Below, piece after piece: positions 27,178-37,500 of a stretch of 64,000 nucleotides of DNA (position 1 is its first letter; every line of letters starts with the position of its first letter). This DNA is from a bacterium BMS3Abin14 (GTDB lineage Bacteria; BMS3Abin14), in assembly GCA_002897695.1 (NCBI GenBank), contig BDTG01000004.1, positions 11,752-75,751 of the forward strand, given 5' to 3'. The translations under genes were made by a program, and so were the position numbers. Under the pieces are notes generated by a model. The model made no database searches. It was not told the DNA's origin and saw only the letters and a list, made by a program, of their open reading frames with translations.

Positions 27178-27519
27178 TTAATCCTCGGGCACATCGTGCC
27201 CGATCTTGCTCCTGGATCTTTTCAATCGGCTGTTTTTCCGCTTTCTCTCAACTTCCCTGGCCCTGATTCCGGCAGACTTCCTGGTACTGACCCGGGGCTT
27301 TCGGCGTTTTGCCCTGTCCTCCAGCTTGCGGGCAAGGCGCTCAAGTGCGTCCTGAAGGTTCCTGTACTGGGAACGGCGGGATTGTCCAATTACGATAATC
27401 CCCGTGGGGAGATGCCGGAGCCTTACCGCCGATTCGGTGACATTCCTGTGCTGTCCCCCCGGCCCGCCGGCTTTGAACGCCTTGACATCACACTCTTTTT
27501 TAAGTACCTCCAGGTCCAT
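27178..27519 (-). CDS. Peptide chain release factor-like protein (RF-1 domain only)
   Basis: 113 residues from the ATG at 27519; a start at 27582 adds 21 residues. The peptidyl-tRNA hydrolysis motif is present as KAGGPGGQHRNVTES, with a basic C-terminal tail (RAREVERKRKNSRLKRSRSK). The codon-recognition domain is absent, so this belongs with ArfB/YaeJ-like or C12orf65-like proteins that rescue stalled ribosomes. It abuts the stop of the TatD fusion gene tail to tail. Confidence 0.85.
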   Translation of the reverse strand: MDLEVLKKECDVKAFKAGGPGGQHRNVTESAVRLRHLPTGIIVIGQSRRSQYRNLQDALERLARKLEDRAKRRKPRVSTRKSAGIRAREVERKRKNSRLKRSRSKIGHDVPED

Positions 27520-27603
27520 GGGGGGATTATAGCACACCGCCATCTTTTGCTCTGACACCAATTTTGCTCCGGGTTTGCCCATTACTTCCCGGGTGAGAAG
27601 GGA

Positions 27604-27631
27604 TTGACATAGAAAATTAAATCCTTATACC
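27604..27631 (+). promoter_or_regulatory. Sigma-70-like promoter
   Basis: TTGACA at 27604-27609 and TATACC at 27626-27631 are separated by 16 bases, in an AT-rich segment upstream of the CCG/4Fe-4S gene at 27731. The -35 is consensus; the spacing is one short of optimal. Confidence 0.5.
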
Positions 27632-27730
27632 AATCCTATGGATTATTCGTAGGACGGATCCCCACAAGTTTCTTGTTGTCCGGGGGGCTCCCAACAAAAA
27701 GCTCTGCATCGTTCAGGGAGGAACGCGAAG

Positions 27731-28801
27731 GTGACCGTGAAAAAACATGATGGTTTCGGAGGGTCAGGCACCCCCATGTCCGGCACGACCGACGGGTTCC
27801 TGGAGGAGTGTTCCTCCTGCGGCCAGTGCACTTCCGCCTGTCCGTTCCTGGACAGGTACGGGAATCCTGACCGTATAATCGCCGGCCAGCCGGAACTTGC
27901 GTTCCTGTGCACCAACTGCACCGGGTGCGATGCCCTGTGCCCTTTGTCCCTCAGTCCATCCGAAGCCCTGTTCCAAACCAAGGAAAGGCTCATCGCGAAA
28001 GACTCCGTTTCCGGAAAAGCGGCCTCCGCCCTGAGATCGGCCCGATCGTTCGCCGAACGGGGACACAAAGCCCCTTTCATCCACTACTCTAAAACCGGGA
28101 CGGTCTTCTGGCCCGGCTGTTCCCTCGCCGGCACAAACCCCGAGACGGTCAGGGCCACAGCCTCACTGCTGGGGAAGGTACTGGAAACGGAGGTCGGGCT
28201 CGCCCTGGACTGCTGTTTTGACCCTCTCTACCAGATGGGCGACACCCGATCCACGAGGGAGACATCGAACCGCATAAGGGAAAGGCTGAAAAAAGCCGGG
28301 ATCGAAAGGATCATCGTCGGGTGCATGAACTGCCGAAAGGTCTTTCGCGAATACCTGCCGGACCTGGACATACAGTACGTACTGGAGGTCCTTCCGGATG
28401 GGATCATGGACCAACCCCCTGCCGGGAAGGTGTACCTGCACCACCCGTGTCCATTCTATCGCCTGGAGGGCATCACCGAAAAAGCCGAGGGGATGCTGCA
28501 AAATGCCGTGGAGGAGATGGAAGCCCAGAGAGCCCCGGCCTGCTGCGGACTGGGCGGGAATCTGGCTCAGCAGGCCCCGGGACTTGCGGATCAGTTCACC
28601 GAGAGAGTGACAATGGAGGCTTGCGGCTCAACCATCATAACCTCGTGCATGGGGTGCGTGAACATCTTCCTGAAGAAAGGGCAGGAGACGTACCACATAC
28701 TGGACCTGATCACAGGAACCAAACCGAAGAGCAAGCCAGTCTCATCTGTTATAAAATGGGCCAACCGTTTAAAGCTGGCCCAAACCTCCCGAAGCCGGTG
28801 A
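27731..28801 (+). CDS. CCG-domain / 4Fe-4S heterodisulfide reductase-like protein
   Basis: 356 residues; GGGAGG upstream of the GTG start. An N-terminal ferredoxin part has CSSCGQCTSACP and CTNCTGCDALCP (two [4Fe-4S] clusters). Two CCG-type cysteine motifs follow (ALDCCFDPLYQ with GCMNC, then PACCGLGGNL with SCMGC), as in HdrB/GlpC and the D subunit family. Such proteins shuttle electrons in anaerobic metabolism; the partner is not in the window. No signal or membrane helices. Confidence 0.88.
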   Translation: MTVKKHDGFGGSGTPMSGTTDGFLEECSSCGQCTSACPFLDRYGNPDRIIAGQPELAFLCTNCTGCDALCPLSLSPSEALFQTKERLIAKDSVSGKAASALRSARSFAERGHKAPFIHYSKTGTVFWPGCSLAGTNPETVRATASLLGKVLETEVGLALDCCFDPLYQMGDTRSTRETSNRIRERLKKAGIERIIVGCMNCRKVFREYLPDLDIQYVLEVLPDGIMDQPPAGKVYLHHPCPFYRLEGITEKAEGMLQNAVEEMEAQRAPACCGLGGNLAQQAPGLADQFTERVTMEACGSTIITSCMGCVNIFLKKGQETYHILDLITGTKPKSKPVSSVIKWANRLKLAQTSRSR

Positions 28802-28805
28802 CACT

Positions 28806-29009
28806 TCACCTCTTGCAGGTATTTATCCCAAACAGGGCGTAGGGGGGACAGTACCCGAAAAGGGCGGTGCCGATGAGTACGACCGCAAATATCCCCAGGA
28901 CCACAGCCAAAACTCCGCTCGCCTGCCCCATCAGAACCAGTATCCCGAAAATAGCCCCCACGATTATCCTGATCGTCTTGTCCGCTGTTCCCACATTCTT
29001 CTTCATAGT
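28806..29009 (-). CDS. DUF2892 small membrane protein (YgaP transmembrane-domain-like)
   Basis: 67 residues from the ATG at 29009 (GGGAGGAA upstream). The segment TADKTIRIIVGAIFGILVL plus a second helix and CPPYALFGINTC form the two-helix DUF2892 fold. The two late cysteines are usual in the family. It is convergent with the CCG-domain gene. Confidence 0.88.
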   Translation of the reverse strand, partial: TMKKNVGTADKTIRIIVGAIFGILVLMGQASGVLAVVLGIFAVVLIGTALFGYCPPYALFGINTCKR

Positions 29010-29091
29010 ATTTCCTCCCGATGCCGGTGGTTTACACCCCGCCCCCCTCATTCGTACATTATAACAGCATAATACAGGATTCTTTTCCATT

Positions 29092-29133
29092 TTTTCTCCA
29101 GGCTATCCGTCATTTTCTCCAAGCTATCCGTCA
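29092..29133. repeat. Two tandem copies of a 21-base unit
   Basis: TTTTCTCCAGGCTATCCGTCA at 29092-29112 is repeated at 29113-29133 with one change (AGG to AAG). As 21 is a multiple of three, the unit would encode a seven-residue repeat if translated. Confidence 0.85.
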
Positions 29134-29328
29134 GATGACGGTTCGTGATGCATTCGGGATATCAAGGGGCGATGATACGAATCCAACAAGATACTTCGAG
29201 GACCATACACGCTCAGATCTTTACGAGGCGTTCGGACTCATCGTTACGGCTACCACGGGTGAGGATGAAGAAGCACACCGACCTTCTAAAAAAAGTGTTC
29301 TGTGAACAATGAGGACATAGAATCTGAA

Positions 29329-29510
29329 GGTCGTAGCTTATATTTTAACATGTCCTACAGCGTCGGATTTTGGCAATTTCTTTGCACCATGTTTTCAGCA
29401 ATCAAACATCAAGAGGCTGGAATCGGAGGGACGGCTAAAAATGCACTCGGTTTCCATCTCACGGATTATCAGAGACTTGATAGGCAAATGTGAAAATACA
29501 AGCTACGACC
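29329..29510. repeat. 182-bp element bounded by near-perfect inverted repeats
   Basis: GGTCGTAGCTTATATTTTAA at 29329-29348, continuing to 29357, is inverted at 29481-29510 (right end AAGCTACGACC), with about 25 of 29 positions paired and one indel. The 120-base interior holds no recognisable coding. The layout resembles a miniature inverted-repeat element. No target duplication was found beside the outer ends. Confidence 0.55.
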
Positions 29511-29571
29511 CCAATATTGAAAAATTCCATGATTGAACCATCGTCCACAATCCGGCAGAAAAGGAGACTCC

Positions 29572-30045
29572 GTGACAGAGATCAGACGGAAGGTCATAGA
29601 GGGGATCAGGGTCGGGGACACCCTGACCGTTACGAGGACATTCACCCGTGAGGATACCAGGGCCTTCGCCGACGTCTCCCTGGACTACAACCCCTACCAC
29701 TTCCACCGCAGCTACACTGATTCCCGGGAATTCGACGGGCTTATCTGCCACGGGCTTCTGGTGGGGGGGATGTTGACCGAGATCGGGGGCCAATTGGGGA
29801 TGCTGGCCTCCGGCATGGAGTTCCGTTTCAGGGGGCCGGTCTACTTCGGGGATACCATCACCTGCCGCATGACGTTCACGGAAATCGATGAAAAGGGGCG
29901 GGCCGAAGCAGAGGCAGAATACACCAACCAGGATGGAGAGGTTGTGCTTCTCGCCAGTCTGAGGGGGATACTGCCCGGTCCCGAGGAGGTAAAGATCCTC
30001 AAAGAATTGGTGAAAAGAGCCGCGCGACCCGGACCGCAATCCTGA
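29572..30045 (+). CDS. MaoC-family (R)-enoyl-CoA hydratase-like protein
   Basis: 157 residues from a GTG at 29572 (AAGGAG upstream). The hot-dog fold catalytic stretch LDYNPYHFHRSYTD (Asp and His) and GLICHGLLVGGMLTEI are typical of MaoC dehydratases. It would hydrate a trans-2-enoyl-CoA or a related acyl. It is single and its end overlaps the end of the cardiolipin synthase gene by 47 bases. Confidence 0.9.
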   Translation: MTEIRRKVIEGIRVGDTLTVTRTFTREDTRAFADVSLDYNPYHFHRSYTDSREFDGLICHGLLVGGMLTEIGGQLGMLASGMEFRFRGPVYFGDTITCRMTFTEIDEKGRAEAEAEYTNQDGEVVLLASLRGILPGPEEVKILKELVKRAARPGPQS

Positions 30046-31444
30046 ACCAGAGGGACCGCTGCTCATACTCGGCGATGTCGGCCTTACGGCAGTGGGAAAA
30101 ATCCTCCTCCAGCATGGCTGCCACTTCGGAGGCAAAATCGGTATCGGCAATAACCAGGATGATCTCGAAGTTCAGCCGTAGTGACCGGCTGTCAAGATTT
30201 GCGGTCCCGACGGCCGCCAGCTCGTCGTCCACAAGCAGGACCTTCTGGTGCAGGAACCCATCCTGATACCGATATATCTCCAGGCACTCGCAGGCCGTCT
30301 CGTCCAGAAAGGAAAATGCCGCCAGGTACGCCATCAAGTGATCAATCTTCTCGGGCATCATGATTCGGACGTCCACTCCGCGCATGGCGGCCAGTCGCAG
30401 GGCACTCAGGACAGCCTCATCCGGGACGAAATAGGGACTGGTGATCCAGACACGGTCCCGGGCCATATTGATGGCCTGGACGAAAAACAGGCTGCATGTT
30501 CCCATGTCGTCCGCCGGTCCGCTTCCAAAAACGAGTACCCGTTTTCCACCCTCTTCGGCAATACTGGGTACCCAGTTCAGGTCGGGAACACTGCGGGACG
30601 CCCAGTACCAGTCCTCCAGAAAGGAGAGCTGTATCCCCAGCACCGAGGGTCCGCTGACCTTCACGTGTGTATCTCGCCATGGACTTAATTTCGGATCGCC
30701 GCCAAGATACTCGTCCCCAATGTTGTGCCCACCCACGTAAGCCTCGAGACCATCAACGACTACTATCTTGCGATGATTGCGGAAGTTGACCTGGAAACGG
30801 TTGGCCCGCCCTCTGGTCGTTCTGAATGGCTTCATGGACACACCGGCAGCGTTCAGCTCATTCACGTAGGAGGACGACAGAGAATGGCTGCCAACCTCGT
30901 CGAACAGAAAATATACCTTGACGCCCTCGGCAGCCTTTCGGATCAGGCGCTTTTGCATCTCCCCTCCAAGGCGGTCGTCGTTGACGATGAAAAACTGGAG
31001 AAGAATGTATTCCTTCGCCCTTTCGATGGCGTCGAAAATAGCATCGAAGGTCGCCCGGCCGTTTACGAGAAGCCGCACCTCGTTGTGCCGTGTGAACGGC
31101 ATCTTCGCCAGAAGCTGAAGGGCCTCCATGGAGGCTTCAGATCCCTCGAAAGGAACAACGATCTCGGGAGAATGCGCGTTCGCCACCTCCTGGGCGATGC
31201 GCCGAATGGGGATATTCTCGTCGGCCAGGGCCTCCATGTAGCCGTGAAACCGGTCACGCCCAAAGACGGCGTAAAGGGGAAGTGTGATGTAGGGGAAAGT
31301 GATGAGCGCAATGGCCCAGGCGACAGCCGCCTGGGAAGTGCGGACATTCATGACCGCGTGTCCGGCTACAACAATCCCGATCACGTGGAGGACTGCGGCG
31401 ACCAGACCGATAAAACCGAGAAGATGGGCGTAGATAACTGACAT
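29999..31444 (-). CDS. cls: Cardiolipin synthase (phospholipase D family)
   Basis: 481 residues. Two N-terminal transmembrane helices precede two HKD motifs, NHRKIVVVDG near residue 225 and LHQKVLLVDD near 398, as in ClsA-type bacterial enzymes that join two phosphatidylglycerols. The start codon overlaps a preceding 33-residue open frame (TGATG), implying coupling. Confidence 0.94.
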   Translation of the reverse strand: MSVIYAHLLGFIGLVAAVLHVIGIVVAGHAVMNVRTSQAAVAWAIALITFPYITLPLYAVFGRDRFHGYMEALADENIPIRRIAQEVANAHSPEIVVPFEGSEASMEALQLLAKMPFTRHNEVRLLVNGRATFDAIFDAIERAKEYILLQFFIVNDDRLGGEMQKRLIRKAAEGVKVYFLFDEVGSHSLSSSYVNELNAAGVSMKPFRTTRGRANRFQVNFRNHRKIVVVDGLEAYVGGHNIGDEYLGGDPKLSPWRDTHVKVSGPSVLGIQLSFLEDWYWASRSVPDLNWVPSIAEEGGKRVLVFGSGPADDMGTCSLFFVQAINMARDRVWITSPYFVPDEAVLSALRLAAMRGVDVRIMMPEKIDHLMAYLAAFSFLDETACECLEIYRYQDGFLHQKVLLVDDELAAVGTANLDSRSLRLNFEIILVIADTDFASEVAAMLEEDFSHCRKADIAEYEQRSLWFRIAVRVARLFSPIL

Positions 31445-31545
31445 CAGTCGGGCAGGGTCACTACGGTGCGGCCCCTCGACCGCCCGGATAACATACCCAT
31501 GATCCTGTCCTCCAGGCTATCGAGGACGCATTCATCCGCCATCAT
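31444..31545 (-). CDS. Short open frame translationally coupled to cls
   Basis: An ATGATG at 31545 preceded by AAGGAGG opens a 33-residue frame (MMADECVLDSLEDRIMGML then SGRSRGRTVV) that ends in a TGA sharing its A with the cls ATG. Strong ribosome-binding site and exact overlap argue that it is translated, either as a leader or as a remnant of a longer gene. No family recognised. Confidence 0.5.
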   Translation of the reverse strand: MMADECVLDSLEDRIMGMLSGRSRGRTVVTLPD

Positions 31546-31585
31546 TTTACCTCCTTGGTTCATCCGGTCTCTGACACTGTGGACG

Positions 31586-34500
31586 CTACGTTATTCCGGC
31601 GTCGGTTTTGATTCGACCCTCGCCCATGCGGACGAGGATCTTGTGCTTGATGGCGGCCTCTACGATCCCCGCCTCCTCTTCCTCCACAAGGGGCACTGCG
31701 TTTTCATCCAGCCTGCGACCGTCCATCTCGATCCAGGAAACACCTTTTCCGACCCCGTCGGGGTTCTGGACCGTTATCTCGTAAATAGCCTTTCCACGCC
31801 TGTACCGCACCGAAAACATGTCCCAGGACCCAGGAATTACCGGGTCCACCATCAGCCGATCCCCCTTGACCCTGATCCCGAGAACATCCTCGATCCAGAC
31901 ACGGTACATCCAACCGGCCGCTCCCGTGTACCACGTCCAACCTCCCTGCCCCACGTGTCCGGGAAGACGGTAGACATCGGCCGCCATTACATAGGGTTCG
32001 GTCCTGTACCGCTGCATTTTCTCAGGGTCACCGGCGTGTTCTATGGGGTTGAGCATGGTGAGGAGATCGACAGCCCTGTCACCATCTCCCAACCCGGCAA
32101 GGGCTTTGGCCAGCCACACAGCCCCGTGGGAGTACTGTCCGCCGTTCTCGCGGACACCCGGTGGGTATCCCTTAATATACCCGGGGTCTTTTTGTGAGCC
32201 GTCGAAAGGCGGCGTCAACAACAGTGCAAGCCCCTCGTCTTTCAAGACCAGCTCATCCCAGGCCGATTCCACCGCCTGACGGGATCTTTCGCCATCGGCG
32301 CCGCCGCTGATCACGGCCCACGACTGCGGTATGGAGTCAATGCGATCCTCATCGTTTTGGGCCGAACCCAAGGGGGTCCCGTCGTCAAAGTATGCTCGCC
32401 GGTACCAGCGACCGTCCCACGACGATTTCTCAACGGCCTCCGCGATACCGGCAGCCCTCTCCCTGAATGCCTCAGAATCCTCATCCCGCCCCCGGTCCCG
32501 TGACAGTTCTGAAAACCCCCGTAAAACATCCACCAGAAACCAGGCCAGCCACACGCTTTCCCCCTTGCCGCCGAGACCGACCCTGTTCATGCCGTCGTTC
32601 CAGTCCCCGGAACCGATAAGGGGCAGGCCGTGGGGGCCGGAGGTCGCACCCCGCTCGATCGCCTTCATGCAGTGATCGTACAGTGTCGTCTTTCTCGCCG
32701 TCTCCGTAGGTGACATGAACGCCTCATGCACGTCCTCATCCAGAGCTTCGCCCCAGATGAACGGAACCATTTCGTCCAGTATCCCGGCGTCCCCCGTGTG
32801 ATGCACATACCGGATGACCGCATAGGGCAGCCACAGCAGGTCATCCGAGCACCTGGACCGGATGCCAGCGCCACCGGGAGGATGCCACCAGTGCTGGACG
32901 TCTCCCTCGGCAAACTGCCGGCCGGCCGCGGTTAGAATGTGTGAACGTGCGATTCGGGGATAAGCGTAGAGCAGCGCCAGCACATCCTGAAGCTGATCCC
33001 TGAATCCGAAGGCTCCTCCGGATTGATAGAAACCGGACCGCGCCCAGATCCGGCAGCTCACAACCTGGTAAAGAAGCCATCGGTTCACCATCAGATTTAC
33101 GGATTCCACCGGGGTTTTGATCTCGACCTTCCCGAGAAGCCGGTCCCACCAGCCCATGGTAGCATTAAGGGATTCCTGGACGGTCACGGAATGGCGATAC
33201 TTCCGGGTGAGATCTCTGGCTTCATCCCGTGAGGCCCCCTGTCCCAGGAGGCAGATAACCTCTGCTTTCTCACCGGGAGGGATGGTCAGCATCGTCTGGA
33301 TGGCGGAGCATGGGTCCAGCCCCGCACCGGTCTTCCCTGAAAGGCTCACCCGTCTCATGGCTTCTGGACTGGAGAGGTTTCCGTTGCGCCCCAGAAATTC
33401 GGTGCGATCCGCGGTGCAGCTGTCGGGATGAGGGCTGATGGATGCAAAGGCCACCCGATCCGGATAATCGGGATTGTACCTGTTGGTAACCATCATCATC
33501 TGGGCGATACTGTCCCAGGCGGTGTTCACGAACATCTGGCTGCTCTCACGATCCTCGCCCAACACCCACTCAAGATAGAAGGTCACCGACAGGTTCCTTG
33601 CCTCCGGGGTGTCGTTTTTCAACCGGAGCCGCTGAATGCGGACAGGATCACCACTGCCATCTTCGCCCAGCGGCACAAAGATCGTCAGTTCCTGCTCGAT
33701 ACCATGGCTGTTGTGCTCGAAAACCGTGTATCCGGCCCCGTGGCGAACCCGATAGTCCTCCACCTCTCTGATGGGGTTCGGGGTGGGGGTCCAGAAAATT
33801 CCGCTGTCCTCATCCCGGATGTAAACAGCATCCGAAGGCGGGTCTGATACGGGGTCGTTGGACCAGGCCGTAAGCCGGTTGCGCTGGCTGTTGCCATACC
33901 AGGAGAAGCCGGCCCCGGATTCACTGACGAGGCATCCAAAGGACGGATTGGCCATGATGTTGACCCATGGAGCCGGGGTCTGCTCCCCCGACCGCAGGGT
34001 GATGACATATTCCCGGCCGTCGGTGGAGAAGCCGCCCATGCCGTTAGTTAGTTTCAGTTCCATGTGCCGTAATGCCGTGGACGCCTCCTCCTTCGGCAGC
34101 CTTTTCGGAAGATGTTTCACCGGAAGATGCCGGCGTGCGGGAGGCGCTCCCAGTTGCTGTGGGAGAGGCCCCCTTGCCGCAACCATGGCGACGTTGGCCG
34201 CGGAGAGCAGGAGGGTAAGGCTCTCCTCCGGAATCTGATCGGCGTTTCTCAGAAACACGCCGCCGGGCTGCTCGGTACCCGTGTACATCGTGTGTCCGTT
34301 TATCAGCCGGGTCAGCTGACCATGGAGCGGCTGGTCATATCCGGAGGACTCCTCATTGATTATCAGGAAGTCGGCCATAAAACCGTGCCTGCGCCAGTAG
34401 GTATGGGCCTGAAGCAACTGGGTCACCAGATTGATATCCCTGGAATCAGCCAGGGTAACAGCCAGGATGGGCAGGTCTCCCGAAATGCCGTAGGCCCACA

Positions 34501-37500
34501 GCCCCGCCTGGCCGAGGACGTTCTGTCTCAGGCGTTCTTCCGGAGACCGCATTTTCTGCCCGGGGAAGAGCATGTAACTGGCAAGGTGCTGGAAACGACG
34601 GGCTTCCTCAGGCTGAATACGGAGGTGGCGGAGCTCAAGCTGCGACTGTCTCCAGGTCCGCTCAAGCGCGCGGTGAACCGCCTTCGGATCACTGTATTTA
34701 TCCAGCAGGGCGAGAAGGGAATCCCTGGTTTCGGCGGCGCCCAATATGATGGAGAAGGATACGGTCTGACCGGCCCTGAGCCTGATCCGGCGTCTCAGGC
34801 TGAACATGGGGTCAAGGACCATTCCCGTGGACCCGGACAGGGGATTTCGCAAAGCGTCCGGATTGCCTGGCGACCGCCCCCGCCCAATAAAACGGAGACG
34901 GTCGGTCTCCATCTGCCACGGTTCCTTTGATGGCTGATCGAATGTGATCAAATGCCCCGCCCACACCGGTTCGTCATCGGGGTTTCTACGCCGCCTCCCG
35001 GCAACGAGGGCATTGAGTTTTTCCACCCGCTCCGTGAAGACAAACATCTTCTGGAACGCCGGATGCATTCTGTCGGACCGATGGTCCGCCAGGGAGAGCT
35101 CGATGTAGCTCGTAATCTCCAGCACCCTCGGCCGGCCGGATCGATTGACGATGGTCACGTGCCGGATCTCCACGTCGTCCTCGGGAGCAACGATGATCCG
35201 GCTCCCGGTTTCGATCCCTCCGTCGGAGCGCCTGATCTCCGCATGATCAAGGGTGAACCCGACGACATAGTTGTCCATTTTTCCGCCAACGGGCTGGTAG
35301 CTGTTGCTCCAGACCCTGTCTGTCTCCAGGTCGCGAATATAGCAGAAGGTACCCCACGCGTCCCGGGTGGTGTCGGCACGCCATCGGGTGAGATCGATCC
35401 CGCGCCAGCGGCTGTATCCGCCTCCGGCGTTGGTAACCATCAGGGAATAGTTCCCGTTGGATATTATCTGTGTCTTCGGTAATGCAGTGTGCGGGGTTCT
35501 GAATTTGCTCTCGGCGGGGACAAATTCAGTGGGCATCACGCTTGAGGAAGCCTGTTCCCGGGCCCGGACATGAAAGAGGGAAGGATTCGGTGGAATTCGC
35601 TCATAAAGCAGTGGTTCCAGCGCCTTCACACGCACATCCGAATGGAAGCGGCGCTGCATGACCTGATTGTGAAGGGCGTTGTCGATAGCAAGAAATCCCA
35701 TGGCCTGATGATGGGCCATGTAGGTTCTGACAATCACCCCTTTGTCCCCCTGCCGTTTTTTACGGCGGGAAAAATCGATAGACTCGAAGAAACCGAACCT
35801 CCCATAAAGTCCCATCCCGGCAAGCCTGTTCAGATTTCCAATGGCTTCAGCGGGAACGAGGGACAGGGCCAGCATAGTAGCGTAAGGGGCGACAACCAGA
35901 TCCTCATCCAGACCACGTTTGAGACCAAGTCCGGGGACCCCGAAGGCCTGGTACTGATAGATTTTGGAAGCATCCAGGTCGGCATAGGCGGATTCGGAAA
36001 TACCCCAGGGTACTCCGCGCTGTTTTCCATATTTGATCTGGGTATCCACAGCCTCACGGCAGGCCATGTCAAGCAGTGAGTTCTCGTAGTTTTTCTGAAA
36101 AAGAAGGGGCATGAGATACTCGAACATCGTCCCGCTCCAGCTGAGCAGAACACGCCGGCGGCCCATTGCGCCGAAAGGCCGGGATAGCGCCATCCAGTGC
36201 TCGATGGGGACATCCCCCCTGGCCACAGCGACATAACTGGTTAGTCGGGCCTCGCTGGCCAGGAGATCATAAAAGGCGTTGTCAAGACGCTGATCGTTGA
36301 TATTGAAACCTACGTGAAAGATCTTCCGTCTCTCATGGTAGAGAAATTTAAGGTTAATCCCGTCGGCAAGTTCCCTTCCCATCCTGATGAGGTCTTCGAC
36401 ATCTTCCAGGGTCTCCCATGCGGCCCATACAGCCGGGGCCATCGACTCTGTCAACCCTGCCGGATTACGGGAAGATGGGCTTCCATTTTCCGGCTGCCCG
36501 TCAATAACGGACTGGACAAAAGACGCGTTCTCCGCCGCGAGCTGACGGAGGGACGGCGCCTGATGGAGCAGTTTCCAATCCCTTCGCTCCCCGCCGGCGA
36601 GGGCCTCTATCTCCCCTGGATGGTTTTCAAAAAGCATCTCCGCCCATTTGAGATACCGGTCGATTATCTGATTCCATTCGGCGATTTGACTGTCGACCCG
36701 TGCCGCCCAGTAGGCAGCATCCTCAACAGGATTCAGTTCCTCATCATCCAGCTTGCGGTAATGCATTTGCGGATACCGGTCAACCTCGGCCCTGAGCCCA
36801 AGGACCATTTTCCCGGAGGGGGCGGCGATCTCCCTGATTCCTCTGATCATCCCCTCCAGTTCGTCATGCGGATCCCCGGTAAGCTCCATCAATTCAGTAA
36901 TGGTTTTCCCGAATTTGGAGGTGAGGCCCGCATCCCGGAGAGCGTCGCCGAGAATCAGCACCGTATCGTGAATCCCTCTGAATGTTCTGGGCCCTATTAT
37001 CGGCTCATCCATCAGCTCTTTGAGCCCATGTTCCAGCGTCCAGAGACTTCCGATGAAGTTCCCGCTGTCCACGGTGGAGACGTACCCGGGCATCAAAGGC
37101 CGCAGGGTTGCCACATCATACCAGTTAAAAAGGTGCCCTTCGTACCGCTTCAGCTGTTTCAGTGTGGAATGGGTATTCCGCAGGCGCTGTGAAACTTCAT
37201 CGAGGGTTATGAAACCGAAGTCCCCCGCGGCAAGCACCGTGAGCAGATAAAGCCCGATGTTCGTCGGACTGGTCCTGGGAGCTATCTCGTCCACATGTGA
37301 TATCTGATAGTTGTCGGGAGGAAGCCAGTGGGTCCCGGTCCCGACAAAATCATCGAATATCCGCCAGGTTTTCCTGGCAATCTTCCTCAGAACCAGGGCC
37401 TCACGGCGGGAAAACATCCTTTGCTTCCCCATAACCGTCAGATCCATTCGCCAGATGATAATTGGGCTGACAAGCCACAGGGCCAGGAAGGGAGCGGCCG

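Larger units (their letters stand above)
29010..29571. other. Repeat-rich gap without a convincing gene
   Basis: This 560-base gap is lower in GC than its surroundings. It holds a tandem 21-base repeat (29092-29133) and a long inverted repeat (29329-29510). Two open frames on the plus strand (29021-29305 and 29302-29493) have no family resemblance and no clear ribosome-binding sites, so neither is called as a gene. Confidence 0.6.

Noticed and set aside
29021-29493. Two small plus-strand open frames in the repeat-rich gap
   Set aside because: No ribosome-binding site, no family, and one contains the tandem repeat.
34112-34930. Long plus-strand open frames inside the glucan synthase gene
   Set aside because: Shadows of a very long GC-rich coding region.
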